Counted from the first letter of the stretch, positions 54,857 to 64,000 are shown. The stretch is 64,000 nucleotides of DNA from Celeribacter neptunius (GCF_900113955.1 NZ_FORH01000003.1:186001-250000), one strand, 5' to 3'. Numbers and translations are program-made. The notes: generated by a model not told the origin, from the letters alone.

Positions 54857-56143
54857 TCAGTAGTTGGATTTCAGCTGAACGCAGGTCTCGGTCTCGGTGT
54901 TGTACATGCCACAGCCGAGGTCTTTCCAATCGGATTTGAGCACGGCCGATTCCGGCAGATAGTCGGTCCAGGCGTCGCCCGGAACCGGATCGGTCTCGGA
55001 AATGATGTCGAACTGGCCGTCCGCGAGAATCTCGCCGATCAGCACCGGCTTGGCGAGGTGATGGTTCACCCCCATGACAGCGGTGCCACCGGTGAGGTTC
55101 GGGAATTCCTGACCGTACATCTCGGCGCGCACGGCATCGACATCGGTGGAACCGGCGGCGGTGGCGGCATTCACCCACATGTTGAAGCCGATATAATGGG
55201 CTTCCATCGGGTCATTGGTCACGCGCGCGTCATCACCGATGAAGGCATGCCATGCGTCGATAAAGGCGGCGTTTTCCGGCGTGTCGGCGGACATGAAATA
55301 GTTCCAGGCCGCGAGGTGACCGACGAGGTTCGAGGTGTCGAGGCCCGACAGTTCTTCTTCACCCACCGAGAAGGCCACGACCGGGATATCGTCGGCGGAG
55401 ACACCGGCAGCGGCAAGCTCCTTGTAGAAGCCGATATTGGCGTCACCGTTGATGGTGGAGATCACGCCGACCTTTTTGCCATCGGCGCCCAGCGCCACCA
55501 CGTCGGCAACGATCTTCGACCAGTCGGAATGACCGAACGGCGTGTAGTTGACGAAAATATCCTCTTCGGCGATGCCCTTGGATTTCAGGTAAGACTCGAG
55601 AATGTTGTTCGTCGTCCGCGGGTAAACGTAGTCGGTGCCCAGAAGCGCGAATTTCTCGACGCCAAGCTCATCGAGGAAATAGTCGGTCGCCGGGATCGCC
55701 TGCTGGTTCGGCGCAGCACCGGTATAGAAGACGTTTTTCGACGATTCTTCGCCTTCGTATTGCACCGGGTAGAACAGCAGACCGTTGAGTTCTTCGATCA
55801 CCGGCAGCACGGATTTACGTGACACCGAGGTCCAGTTACCGAAGATCACGTCGACATCATGCACGGTCAGAAGCTCACGGGCCTTTTCGGCAAAGAGCGG
55901 CCAGTCGGACGCCGGGTCCACGACCACGGCTTCGATCTCGCAGCCCAGAACACCGCCTTTGGCATTCTGCTCCTCAATGAGCATCAGCATGGTGTCTTTC
56001 AGCGTGGTCTCGGAGATCGCCATGGTCCCGCTCAGAGAGTGCAGAACCCCCACTTTCACGGGGCATTCCGCAACCGCGGAAGACGCAATCGCAGTGCTCG
56101 CGAACAGAGCGGCAGCCAAAGTGGTTTTGAGTTGAATTTTCAC
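54857..56143 (-). CDS. urtA: Urea-binding protein UrtA
   Basis: A 428-residue type I binding protein. The signal peptide from the GTG at 56143 runs (M)KIQLKTTLAAALFASTAIA and ends near AVA before ECPVKVGVLHSLSGTMAIS. That opening is characteristic of UrtA. Later landmarks are FGNWTSVSRKSVLPVIEEL and YPVQYEGEESSKN, both typical of UrtA. The GTG is preceded by AAGGGA; an in-frame opening from 56203 has no signal-like start. It is first in the urtABCDE operon. Confidence 0.95.
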   Translation of the reverse strand: MKIQLKTTLAAALFASTAIASSAVAECPVKVGVLHSLSGTMAISETTLKDTMLMLIEEQNAKGGVLGCEIEAVVVDPASDWPLFAEKARELLTVHDVDVIFGNWTSVSRKSVLPVIEELNGLLFYPVQYEGEESSKNVFYTGAAPNQQAIPATDYFLDELGVEKFALLGTDYVYPRTTNNILESYLKSKGIAEEDIFVNYTPFGHSDWSKIVADVVALGADGKKVGVISTINGDANIGFYKELAAAGVSADDIPVVAFSVGEEELSGLDTSNLVGHLAAWNYFMSADTPENAAFIDAWHAFIGDDARVTNDPMEAHYIGFNMWVNAATAAGSTDVDAVRAEMYGQEFPNLTGGTAVMGVNHHLAKPVLIGEILADGQFDIISETDPVPGDAWTDYLPESAVLKSDWKDLGCGMYNTETETCVQLKSNY

Positions 56144-56692
56144 GTCCAAGTTCCCTTGTTGGACGCTGCAAACTGTCGCGTTTCCCAAACGGGATAGATC
56201 CACCTTATTGTTTTATATGGATAAACGCCAACAGTCCCCTTTGCAGCGTTATAAGTTTTATCCCGTGGGACGAAGACGCACCGGCAAGTTTTGTCTCCTC
56301 CCACAAGTCCCTTGCAAAGCCATGATCATGTCCCGTCGACGGGTGACGTCATGGTGTGCACAGAAAGACTGCAGTTAGAGGAAATACGCACACAAGCCTG
56401 CCAACATTCGCTCAAACCATTAACCACCGGGGATGCAGAGGGCGCCCACGAATTAATCGCTTTTGCGGCGCAGCGCTGACATGCTGAGCGTCCCGAAAAG
56501 CCATTCATCACATTTTCACCCTGGACCGGGCCGGGCGCGCCCGGTCGCGCGATTCCTCAATCTCCCGGTTTGCCCCCTCCCGTCGCGGCATCAAGACCCT
56601 CAACACAATATTAGGAGCTTTCTGCAAACCTGCCTCGGACTGCCTTGCCGGACCCGCGATCCGGATGACACAAAATAGAGACGGAGCTCACT
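56144..56692. other. Intergenic region between urtA and the chemoreceptor gene
   Basis: About 550 bases, divergent promoters expected. It holds two short perfect palindromes (CCCGTCGACGGG at 56332-56343 and CCGGGCGCGCCCGG at 56531-56544). No clear promoter, NtrC full site, riboswitch or small gene was found. The chemoreceptor gene has GGAG seven bases before its ATG. Confidence 0.45.
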
Positions 56693-59491
56693 ATGAAAAC
56701 CAAGATCGGAAACCTTCTGGGATCGGTCGCGACCAAGATCCTGGCGACGCTGCTCGCCCTGGTGGGGACCACCCTCGCCGCCATCCTGGTCTCGGGTTCA
56801 TTGATCTCGACGATCGACAAGGAGGCCGAGATCCTCGCATCAGAATCGATCCCGCCGCTGGAGGCCGCCTCCGGTGTCTCCAACGCGGTGTCCGGCCTGA
56901 AAGACACGGTGAATGCCCTGTTGGTCACACAATCCCACCTGGCGATCCCCGATGTCCTGGCTAAGCTCAATGGCGCGACAGGAGAGCTTCAGACCCAGGT
57001 GGACAAGATCGACACCGCAAAATATCCGCAGATGGCCGAGGAGATGGGCGTTTTGTCGAGCGATCTGTCGACCCTCGGCGAAGCCCGTCTCGAAGAGCTC
57101 TCGGCCCAGAGCCTCAACATGAAAGCTCTGGCCGCGCTGAATCAGGAATCGCGCACCCTGAGCGACGCGCTTCAGGATCAGGTCGGCCGCGCCTCTTTCG
57201 CTTTGGCAATGTCGAGCAACTCCGCGACGACGAAATCGAACCGCGCCGTGCGCAACCTGCTGAAACATCAGGTTGAAGCCCTGAAACTGGCGCTGACCCT
57301 CAAATCCGAGGTCAACCTGTCTCTGGCGATGTCGCAGACCCTTCTGGAGACCAATGACATCGGGCTGAGGGGCGATCTGCATCAGAAGGCCACCGCGGGA
57401 CAGACACGGATCATGATCCTGCTCTCGCAAATGAACAAGAACAAGGCCTCGAAAGGTTTTGTCCCCGGGCTGCGCGAAGCACTGGCTTTCCCCACCGAAT
57501 TCCTGACCCTGTCGCCCTCCGAGATGAAGCTGCGCGCGCGCCAGCTCTATCAGGCACAGGAAGACATCAACGCCAGAATGACCGACATTGTCGATCAGGT
57601 GCTCGCGGATCTCGACAGCGAGAGCGAGGCAGCCCTGTCCGAGAACGAAACCATTCTCAAATCCCTGCTCGAGGACGATGTCCGCCACATCACCGATCTC
57701 GCCCATCTCGACACCACGGTCAAATCCGTATTGATCAAGGCCATGCAGGGCACCGCCTCCGCCAATATCGGCTATATCCGCGCCCTGCAGATCGAGATCG
57801 ACGAAATCGTTCCCCAGATCCGTGATGCAAGCGCCGACCAGCCCGAGGATCTGAAAACGCTCGTGGACTCGGTCCTGACAAAGGTCGATCCGGACACCGG
57901 GCTTTTGGCGACCCGTCTGCGTGCGCTCGAGGCGCGCAAATCGGGCCTTATTGCGACCGAATCCGTGGCACAGGACCTGTTGCGGGTCTCCGATGTCGTG
58001 TTGCAAATCTCCAAGGACTCGCTCGCCGGGATGACTGCAGCGAGCCATACGCTCGTCAAGACCGCCCGCGGCGCGTCGACCACGATGAACGGCATCTCGC
58101 TGATCGCCATTGCCATCGTTCTGGCGGCGCCGGTGCTGACCTATTTCCTCATCATGCGACCGCTGTCGGCGGTGACCGCAAGCACCGAACGGCTGGCCGT
58201 CGGCGATATGGGCGAGATCAAACGCGTCGGTGGCCGCTACGGCGAGATTGCCCGGCTGTTCTCCGCTCTGACCGTCTTCCGCAACAATCTGGTCGAGAAA
58301 GAGCAGATGGAAAGCGAAGCCGCGGCACGCAAGGACCGCGAAGCTCAGGCCGAAGCCCAGGCATTGCGTGAGAAACAGGAGCGAGACGCCAAGGACCTGG
58401 CGCGCCAACAGGAGCTGGAACAACGCGAACGCGAACGCGAGGCCGCGACGGAAGCGGAGCGCCAGGCGCTCGAAGACGCCGCCGAAGCGGAACGTCAGGC
58501 CCGTCACGCCGAGCAAAGCGCCGTGGTCGAAGCCCTCGCCGATGGTCTGCGCCGGATGTCTCAGGGCGACGTGCGCTACACCATCGATCAGGAATTCCCG
58601 GGCGGCTACGAACAGCTGCGTCAGGACTACAACGCCGCCGTGCTGTCGCTGCGCTCTGTCGTGGAACAGCTGGCCGGCTCGTCGCAAACCATCCACACCA
58701 ACTCTTCGGAAATCTCCAATGCCGCGCGCGACCTGTCGCAACGCACCGAACGTGCCGCCTCGACCCTCGGAGAAACGGCCTCCGCTCTGACCGAGCTGAC
58801 CGCAGCGGTGAAATCTGCGGCCGACGGGGCTTCGCAGGCCAACACCACGGTGGCCGGAGCGAAATCCAACGCCCAATCGGCCAGCGCGGTGGTCAAGGAT
58901 GCGATCTCGGCCATGGATGCGATCGCCGATTCCTCGGATAAGATCTCCAAGATCATCTCTGTCATCGACGATATCGCCTTCCAGACCAACCTCCTGGCGC
59001 TGAACGCCGGTGTCGAGGCGGCACGGGCCGGCGAGGCCGGGCGCGGCTTTGCCGTCGTCGCCTCCGAAGTGCGCGCCCTGGCACAACGCTCTTCCGAAGC
59101 CGCCCGCGAGATCAACACGCTGATCTCCGTCTCCGGTCAGGAGGTCGGTCGTGGTGTGACCCTTGTCGATCAGACTGGCGAGGCGCTGCGTTCGATCGTG
59201 CAGGACGTCTCGGAGATCTCCACCCATATGGCGGAAATCGCCACCTCGGCCGAACAGCAATCGGCAGGGATCTCGGAGATCAACACGGCGGTTGCCAATC
59301 TCGATCAGACAACGCAACAGAATGCCGCCATGTTCGAGGAAACCACCGCCGCCAGTATCTCTCTGGCGCATGAGGCCTCTTCGCTCAACGACATCGTATC
59401 GCAATTCCGACTGGACAGCGAAACTCCTGTCGAGCTGTCGCATCAGATCGCGGCGGATGACGCGGATGACGATCTCAGCATCGCATCCTGA
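56693..59491 (+). CDS. Methyl-accepting chemotaxis protein
   Basis: A 932-residue chemoreceptor. Helix one spans about 16-40 and helix two about 466-487, so the periplasmic part is an unusually large helical sensor of about 425 residues. A HAMP-like region follows, then a charged coiled coil (about 540-615, rich in Glu, Arg and Gln) and a second HAMP-like part (LADGLRRMSQGDVRYTI). The signalling tip AFQTNLLALNAGVEAARAGE lies at about 760-780. The ligand is unknown. No CheB/CheR-tethering pentapeptide is visible at the C-terminus (ends DLSIAS). A terminator follows. Confidence 0.93.
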   Translation: MKTKIGNLLGSVATKILATLLALVGTTLAAILVSGSLISTIDKEAEILASESIPPLEAASGVSNAVSGLKDTVNALLVTQSHLAIPDVLAKLNGATGELQTQVDKIDTAKYPQMAEEMGVLSSDLSTLGEARLEELSAQSLNMKALAALNQESRTLSDALQDQVGRASFALAMSSNSATTKSNRAVRNLLKHQVEALKLALTLKSEVNLSLAMSQTLLETNDIGLRGDLHQKATAGQTRIMILLSQMNKNKASKGFVPGLREALAFPTEFLTLSPSEMKLRARQLYQAQEDINARMTDIVDQVLADLDSESEAALSENETILKSLLEDDVRHITDLAHLDTTVKSVLIKAMQGTASANIGYIRALQIEIDEIVPQIRDASADQPEDLKTLVDSVLTKVDPDTGLLATRLRALEARKSGLIATESVAQDLLRVSDVVLQISKDSLAGMTAASHTLVKTARGASTTMNGISLIAIAIVLAAPVLTYFLIMRPLSAVTASTERLAVGDMGEIKRVGGRYGEIARLFSALTVFRNNLVEKEQMESEAAARKDREAQAEAQALREKQERDAKDLARQQELEQREREREAATEAERQALEDAAEAERQARHAEQSAVVEALADGLRRMSQGDVRYTIDQEFPGGYEQLRQDYNAAVLSLRSVVEQLAGSSQTIHTNSSEISNAARDLSQRTERAASTLGETASALTELTAAVKSAADGASQANTTVAGAKSNAQSASAVVKDAISAMDAIADSSDKISKIISVIDDIAFQTNLLALNAGVEAARAGEAGRGFAVVASEVRALAQRSSEAAREINTLISVSGQEVGRGVTLVDQTGEALRSIVQDVSEISTHMAEIATSAEQQSAGISEINTAVANLDQTTQQNAAMFEETTAASISLAHEASSLNDIVSQFRLDSETPVELSHQIAADDADDDLSIAS

Positions 59492-59806
59492 CAACGGTTC
59501 GCCACCGGCCCATAACCGGCCCACACCCGGTTCAGGCACTCATTGGCCGGGCGTCCTCGCGGACAGCCCGGCCTTATTCCATCCGGGGCCGGGCTTGCCA
59601 AAGCGGAACAATGCGTCATCATGCCGGCATGGCTTTGGCATTTCTTGCGCCATGTCTGCACTTTTTCCCGGCTTTTCCCGGCACGCAGAGGGGCTATGCG
59701 AAAACGTCATGGACCTGAATGAAATCCTTGATATGCCTCAAGGAAATCCAACCGGTTCTGCCGCAGTTAGACGCTAACAGAAGTTCAAACATAGCAAGGG
59801 CTGAAT
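59492..59806 (+). other. Intergenic region between the chemoreceptor and pta genes
   Basis: About 315 bases. It holds the terminator at 59545-59578 and should hold the promoter for the pta-ackA operon. No -35/-10 pair is convincing. Nothing else recognisable was found. Confidence 0.45.
59545..59578 (+). terminator. Terminator after the chemoreceptor gene
   Basis: Strong hairpin: GGCCGGGC then GTCC, a TCGC loop, GGAC, one bulged A, and GCCCGGCC, ending 59573. It is followed by TTATT. It lies 54 bases after the chemoreceptor stop. Confidence 0.8.
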
Positions 59807-61207
59807 GTGACTAAGTTCAAGAATGTTCCCTTCGATCAACTTGAGATCGGAATGGAAGCCGAAAACCGCCGTCTTTGCGTGGCCGACGATCTCTATGTCT
59901 TTGCCCATGCCTCCGGCAACCTGAACCCGATGCACCTGCCGAAAGAGGACGGCGATCAGGACGGCAAGCCCGAAGCGGTCGCGCCCTCTTTCTGGGTCGG
60001 ATCTCTGATCTCTGCCGTTCTGGGTAACAATCTGCCCGGTCCCGGAACGCTCTACAAATCCCAGAACCTGACGTTTCACGGTCGCGCCCATGCGGGTGAC
60101 GAGCTGGTGGCCAAGGTCAAACTCATCCGCAAGGAGAGCGGTCGCAGCGCCGTGTTCGAAACCACGGTGAGCCGCAGCGATGGCACGCTCCTGGTCTCGG
60201 GCGAGGCCGAGGTGATCGCGCCGGAAAAACCGACCACCTTCGATGCCCAGGAAGTCCCCGGGCTGATGGTCGAGAGCCATCGTCACTTTGACAAGCTGCT
60301 CGAAATGGCTGAGGCCCTGCCCTCGACCAAGATGGCCGTGGTCGCCCCGGAAGAGGCCAATAGCCTGCGCGGCGCTTTGATGGCGGCCGAGCACAATCTG
60401 ATCATTCCGGTGCTGATGGGCAATGACGCTAGGATTCGCGCCTGCGCCGAGGAAAACGGGCTCGATCTCAACGGCCATGAGATCATCGATTGCCCGAGCC
60501 ATGCCGAGGCGGCCCAGCTCGCCGTCACCATGGTGCACGAGCGGCGCGCGACCTCGATCATGAAAGGGCATTTGCACACCGACGATCTGTTGCGCCCGAT
60601 CCTGCGCTCCAACGGCGGGCTCAAGACCGGACGTCGGATCAGCCATATTTTCGTGATGGATGTCCCCGGGCTCGATCATCTCTTGCTGGTCACCGATGCC
60701 GCGATCAACATCGCCCCGGATCTGCCGACCAAGGTCGACATCGTGCAAAACGCCATCGATCTCGGGATCAGCCTCGGGATGGAAATGCCAAAGGTCGGCG
60801 TGCTCTCGGCGGTGGAAACCATCAATCCAAAAATCCCCTCGACCCTCGATGCCGCAGCCCTGTCGAAAATGGCAGATCGCGGCCAGATCACCGGCGGGTT
60901 TGTCGATGGGCCTCTGGCCATGGACAACGCGGTCAGCCTGTCGGCCGCGCGCACCAAGGGGATCAAGGGCGCCGTGGCCGGCCATGCCGAGATCCTCGTC
61001 GCACCGAACCTTGAGAGCGGCAACATGCTGGCCAAGGAACTCTCGTTCATTGCCCATGCCGAGGCCGCCGGTGTGGTGATCGGTGCGCGTTGCCCGATCG
61101 TGTTGAACTCGCGCTCCGACAGCGACAAATCGCGGCTCGCCTCCTGCGCCGTGGCGGCGCTCCATGCGCAGCGCGCTCGCATGATCCAAGGGGGGATCGG
61201 CGGATGA
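59807..61207 (+). CDS. MaoC-phosphate acyltransferase fusion
   Basis: A 466-residue bifunctional protein. Residues about 10-140 form a MaoC-like hot-dog domain (FAHASGNLNPMHLPKEDGD, where HxD/H residues would act in hydration). Residues about 165-460 are a phosphate acetyl/butyryltransferase with LIIPVLMGNDARI, MKGHLHTDDLLRP and TKGIKGAVAGHAEILVAPN. The Pta part converts acyl-CoA and phosphate to acyl phosphate. The GTG at 59807 follows AAGGG; the ATG two bases before it leads straight into a stop. The stop overlaps ackA, so acetyl or other acyl phosphate is passed to acetate kinase. Confidence 0.92.
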   Translation: MTKFKNVPFDQLEIGMEAENRRLCVADDLYVFAHASGNLNPMHLPKEDGDQDGKPEAVAPSFWVGSLISAVLGNNLPGPGTLYKSQNLTFHGRAHAGDELVAKVKLIRKESGRSAVFETTVSRSDGTLLVSGEAEVIAPEKPTTFDAQEVPGLMVESHRHFDKLLEMAEALPSTKMAVVAPEEANSLRGALMAAEHNLIIPVLMGNDARIRACAEENGLDLNGHEIIDCPSHAEAAQLAVTMVHERRATSIMKGHLHTDDLLRPILRSNGGLKTGRRISHIFVMDVPGLDHLLLVTDAAINIAPDLPTKVDIVQNAIDLGISLGMEMPKVGVLSAVETINPKIPSTLDAAALSKMADRGQITGGFVDGPLAMDNAVSLSAARTKGIKGAVAGHAEILVAPNLESGNMLAKELSFIAHAEAAGVVIGARCPIVLNSRSDSDKSRLASCAVAALHAQRARMIQGGIGG

Positions 61208-62367
61208 GCTCCTGCATCCTGACGGTCAATGCCGGCTCGTCCTCGGTGAAATTCGCACTCTACGAGACCAGCGAACCGCCCAAGAGCCTCGCGCGTGGCC
61301 AGGTGCAGGGCATCGGGTCGACCCCGTCCTTTGAATTCAAATCCGGCGGGTCGGTGGGCAAGAAACCCGTCAAAGCCGCCGATCAGGAACAGGCGTTCGA
61401 GGTCATTCTGGCGGAGATCCAGCCGCTGCTTGCCGGCAATGAGGTCGCGGGCGTCGGTCACCGCATCGTCCATGGCGGCCCTTTGCGGGCGACCCCCACC
61501 GAGCTGACCGATGATGTGCTCGAGGATCTCGCCACCTTCAACCCGCTGGCGCCATTGCACCAGCCGCACAACCTCGCCGGGGTCCATGCCTCGATCAAGG
61601 CTTTTCCCTATGCCTTGCAGATCGGCTGTTTCGACACCGCCTTTCACCGCAACCATCCCTGGGAAAACGATATCTACGCCATCCCGCGCAAATATTACAA
61701 ACAGGGCGTCAAACGTTACGGGTTTCACGGGCTGAGCTACGATTACGTGTCGCATCAGATCGCCCGCGAACGGCCGGAATTGTCGGACAAGCGGCTGATC
61801 ATCTGCCACTTGGGCAGCGGCGCCTCGATCTGTGCGGTGAACAACGGCTATTCGATTTCCTCGACCATGGGGTTCTCGCCCCTGGACGGCATCCCGATGT
61901 CGACCCGCTCCGGCCAGCTCGATCCGGGCATCCTGCTCTATCTCCTGGAGACGGAAAAAATGTCGGTCGAGGAGCTGACCCATATGCTCTATCACGACTC
62001 CGGGCTTTTGGGCCTCTCGGAGCTGAGCGCCGACATGCAGGTGCTCGAAGCCTCCGACGATCCCCGCGCCAAGGAGGCGATCGACTATTTCGTCTACCGG
62101 GTGCGGCGCGAGATCGGCGCCATGGCGGCGACACTCTCGGGCATCGACGCGCTGATCTTCTGTGGCGGGATCGGAGAGAATTCACCGATGATCCGGGGCC
62201 GGATCTGTGACCGGCTGGGCTATCTCGGGGTCGAGCTGAATCTCGAGGCCAACAGCCGCAATCAGCGCGACATCTGCGCCGGCACCACGCCGGTGATGAT
62301 CATCCCGACCGACGAGGAACAGGTGATCGCCGATGCGGTGGCCAAGGCACTGATTCCGGCCCAATAA
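61204..62367 (+). CDS. ackA: Acetate kinase
   Basis: A 387-residue ASKHA-fold kinase converting acetyl phosphate and ADP to acetate and ATP (reversible). Diagnostic pieces are ILTVNAGSSSVKFALYE at the start, VGHRIVHGG, FDTAFHRNHP, KRYGFHGLSYDYV, CHLGSGASICAV and the C-terminal LIFCGGIGENSPMIR. The ATG at 61204 overlaps the Pta stop (ATGA). The length is near 390-400, normal for the family. It is convergent with the oxoprolinase-like gene. Confidence 0.96.
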   Translation: MSSCILTVNAGSSSVKFALYETSEPPKSLARGQVQGIGSTPSFEFKSGGSVGKKPVKAADQEQAFEVILAEIQPLLAGNEVAGVGHRIVHGGPLRATPTELTDDVLEDLATFNPLAPLHQPHNLAGVHASIKAFPYALQIGCFDTAFHRNHPWENDIYAIPRKYYKQGVKRYGFHGLSYDYVSHQIARERPELSDKRLIICHLGSGASICAVNNGYSISSTMGFSPLDGIPMSTRSGQLDPGILLYLLETEKMSVEELTHMLYHDSGLLGLSELSADMQVLEASDDPRAKEAIDYFVYRVRREIGAMAATLSGIDALIFCGGIGENSPMIRGRICDRLGYLGVELNLEANSRNQRDICAGTTPVMIIPTDEEQVIADAVAKALIPAQ

Positions 62368-62441
62368 GCGGCAACTGCGCGCCGTGACAGATGACGACCC
62401 GCACCGAAACCTCCCTTTTGGGGGCGTCCCTGCCAATTTAT

Positions 62442-64000
62442 TCAGGTCGTCCCAAAGCCCCCGCCACCCGGGGTCTCTATGACGAACACCCCGCCTGCGG
62501 GCAGCTCGATCTCGTCATTGCCCTTGAGCGCCACCTCTGTCCCGTCGGGCAGAACCGCGAAATTGCGCCCGACCTGACCCGGCGCGCCACCGGCCACGCC
62601 AAAGGGCGGCACCACGCGATGCGAGCTGAGCGTCGTCACCGTCACAGGCGTCAGGAATTCCATCCGCCGCACCACGCCATTGCCGCCATGATGCGCGCCC
62701 GCCCCGCCGGAGCCCTCGCGAATGGAAAACTCCAACAGCCGCACCGGAAAACGGGCTTCGAGAATTTCCGGATCGGTCATCCTCGTGTTGGTCATATGGC
62801 TTTGCACAGCGTCGCAGCCGTCGAAATCCGGCCCCGCGCCCGTGCCCCCGGCGATGGTCTCGTAATTCTGGAATTCATTGTTGCCCCAAACAAAATTGTT
62901 CATCGTGCCCTGCGACCCGGCAATCACGCCCAGCGCACCAAAGAGCGCATTACAGGCCGCTTGCGAGACTTCAGTATTGCCCGCAATCACAGCCGCAGGG
63001 GCCAGCGGATTGAGCATCGAGCCTTCGGGCACGATCACGGTCAGCGGCTTGAGGCAGCCCTCGTTCAAGGGGATATTCTTGCCCACCAGCGTGCGGAAGA
63101 CATAGAGCACCACGGCTTTCGAGATCGCCAGCGGCGCGTTGAAATTTCCGAGGCGCTGCTCCGATGTACCGGTGAAATCCACCGTCGCCGAGCGGTTTTC
63201 GGCATCCACCGTCACCGCGACCCTGATCTCGGTCCCCTCGTCCATCGGATAGGTGAATTCCCCATCCGACAGCCGGTCGATGACGGCGCGCACCGAAGCC
63301 TCGGCATTGTCCTGGACATACTGCATATAGGCCTCGACCACATCGGCGCCGTAGCGGGCAATCACCCCCATCAGCGCGCGTTTGCCGGTCTCGTTCGCGG
63401 CCACCTGCGCCTGCAGGTCGGCGATGTTTTGATCAATGTTTCTCGCGGGATAGCGGCCAGATCCGAGGATCGCGCGGATATGCGCATCCTGGAACGCCCC
63501 TTGCCGCACCAGACGGGTGTTCTCGATCACCACGCCCTCATCCTCGAGGCTTTGGCTATCCGGCGGCATCGAACCGGGCGTGCGGCCGCCGACATCGGCA
63601 TGATGGCCGCGCGAGCCAAGCCAGAAGGCGGGTTTTCCCCCGTTCAAACCCTCGACGAAAATAGGCGTCACCACGGTGATATCCGGCAGATGCGTGCCGC
63701 CCCGGAACGGCGAATTCAACACGAATGCATCGCCCTCGGCGGCATCCGGATTTTCCCGCATCACCACCTGGATCGAGTCGGACATGGAGCCGAGATGCAC
63801 CGGCACATGCGGCGCATTGGCCACCAACTGCCCTTGCGCGTCAAAGATCGCACAGGAGAAATCAAAGCGTTCCTTGATATTCACCGACCACGAGGTATTC
63901 GCCAGCGTCGCGCCCATCTGATCGGCGACCGACATGAACAGGTTCGACATGACTTCCAGCAGGATCGGATCGGCCTCGGTCCCGGCGGCGGCCTGATGCA
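62442..64000 (-). CDS. Hydantoinase B/5-oxoprolinase family protein (partial)
   Basis: The frame stays open to the right edge of the window, so the 5' end is missing; at least 519 codons are present. The visible part is the HyuB-type domain: SVADQMGATLANTSWSVNIK, ERFDFSCAIFDAQGQLVANA, PHVPVHLGSMSDSIQ, LGSRGHHADVGG and GSGGAGAHHGGNGVVRR near the end. It hydrolyses 5-oxoproline or hydantoins using ATP. Strong likeness to fused HyuA-HyuB oxoprolinases suggests that a HyuA domain lies beyond the edge. It ends 74 bases from ackA, convergent. Confidence 0.92.
   Translation of the reverse strand, partial: HQAAAGTEADPILLEVMSNLFMSVADQMGATLANTSWSVNIKERFDFSCAIFDAQGQLVANAPHVPVHLGSMSDSIQVVMRENPDAAEGDAFVLNSPFRGGTHLPDITVVTPIFVEGLNGGKPAFWLGSRGHHADVGGRTPGSMPPDSQSLEDEGVVIENTRLVRQGAFQDAHIRAILGSGRYPARNIDQNIADLQAQVAANETGKRALMGVIARYGADVVEAYMQYVQDNAEASVRAVIDRLSDGEFTYPMDEGTEIRVAVTVDAENRSATVDFTGTSEQRLGNFNAPLAISKAVVLYVFRTLVGKNIPLNEGCLKPLTVIVPEGSMLNPLAPAAVIAGNTEVSQAACNALFGALGVIAGSQGTMNNFVWGNNEFQNYETIAGGTGAGPDFDGCDAVQSHMTNTRMTDPEILEARFPVRLLEFSIREGSGGAGAHHGGNGVVRRMEFLTPVTVTTLSSHRVVPPFGVAGGAPGQVGRNFAVLPDGTEVALKGNDEIELPAGGVFVIETPGGGGFGTT

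Noticed and set aside
52411-54939. An 842-codon antisense open frame opposite urtB and urtC
   Set aside because: Composition is His/Asp/Gly/Arg-rich with no fold, and it lies wholly opposite well-conserved genes.
56348-56362. TGTGCACA palindrome considered as an NtrC site for urtA
   Set aside because: It lacks the second half-site at the required spacing.
56840-59539. An 899-codon antisense open frame opposite the chemoreceptor
   Set aside because: Low-complexity translation without motifs; the sense frame is a clear chemoreceptor.
59633-59650. Possible sigma-54 promoter (TGGCATTTCTTGC) upstream of the pta fusion
   Set aside because: The GG-to-GC spacing is eight bases rather than ten.

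Overview
The window is a GC-rich chromosomal segment of an alphaproteobacterium, most likely a member of the Rhodobacteraceae (roseobacter-like). This rests on protein character and gene order: an rpsP-rimM-trmD-rplS-rpmE block next to ffh, a MipZ-type ATPase, a NasT/NasS-controlled nitrate assimilation cluster, ugp, urt and class Ib nrd operons, and a MaoC-phosphotransacetylase fusion. No prophage, insertion sequence, CRISPR array, rRNA or tRNA was recognised, and coding density is high. I see no compositional break that would suggest a recent island.

Layout. 1-2.1 kb: a LysR regulator and a small glycosyltransferase-like protein (minus strand). 2.1-10.6 kb: a translation block with ffh, two GNAT acetyltransferases, aroQ-type chorismate mutase, rpsP, rimM, trmD, rplS and rpmE, interrupted by bluB (vitamin B12 lower ligand), a sulfotransferase-like gene, a third GNAT and a membrane protein. 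It ends in a strong terminator. 10.7-12.4 kb: mipZ and two small membrane proteins. 12.5-24.7 kb (minus strand): nitrate assimilation, read as DUF2478 protein, nasT, nasS, a leader RNA with an intrinsic terminator, nrtA, nrtB, a fused nrtCD, a globin-like gene, an FAD/NADH reductase, nasA and a TrpD2-like gene. mobA and a TusA-like gene adjoin it, so molybdenum cofactor supply sits beside the molybdoenzyme. 25.8-28 kb: a 2OG-Fe(II) oxygenase-like protein and a LacI regulator.

28-33.5 kb: ugpBAEC glycerol-3-phosphate import, overlapped by an endonuclease/exonuclease/phosphatase-family gene. 33.5-37.5 kb: a PqiABC lipid-transport system with PqiA split in two. 37.6-41.7 kb: a cobalamin riboswitch followed by nrdHIEF, the B12-independent class Ib ribonucleotide reductase. 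41.7-50 kb (minus strand): a LacI-controlled sugar ABC operon with a GH63/MGH1-like glycosidase and a sugar isomerase/epimerase, preceded by a perfect 16-bp operator. 50.1-56.1 kb (minus strand): urtABCDE urea uptake. 56.7-59.5 kb: a chemoreceptor. 59.8-62.4 kb: MaoC-Pta fusion plus ackA. 62.4 kb to the end: an oxoprolinase/hydantoinase B gene cut by the window edge.

The genes fit a marine-type scavenger of nitrogen (nitrate, urea), phosphorus (glycerophosphodiesters) and alpha-linked sugars or compatible solutes. No wholly new multi-gene system is evident. The most distinctive items are a globin-fold protein apparently lacking the proximal histidine in the nitrate operon, a MalF-type permease with a periplasmic beta-domain insertion, the NasT-type leader, a start-codon-clamping inverted repeat before pqiA, and an oxygenase that lacks one iron-binding histidine.
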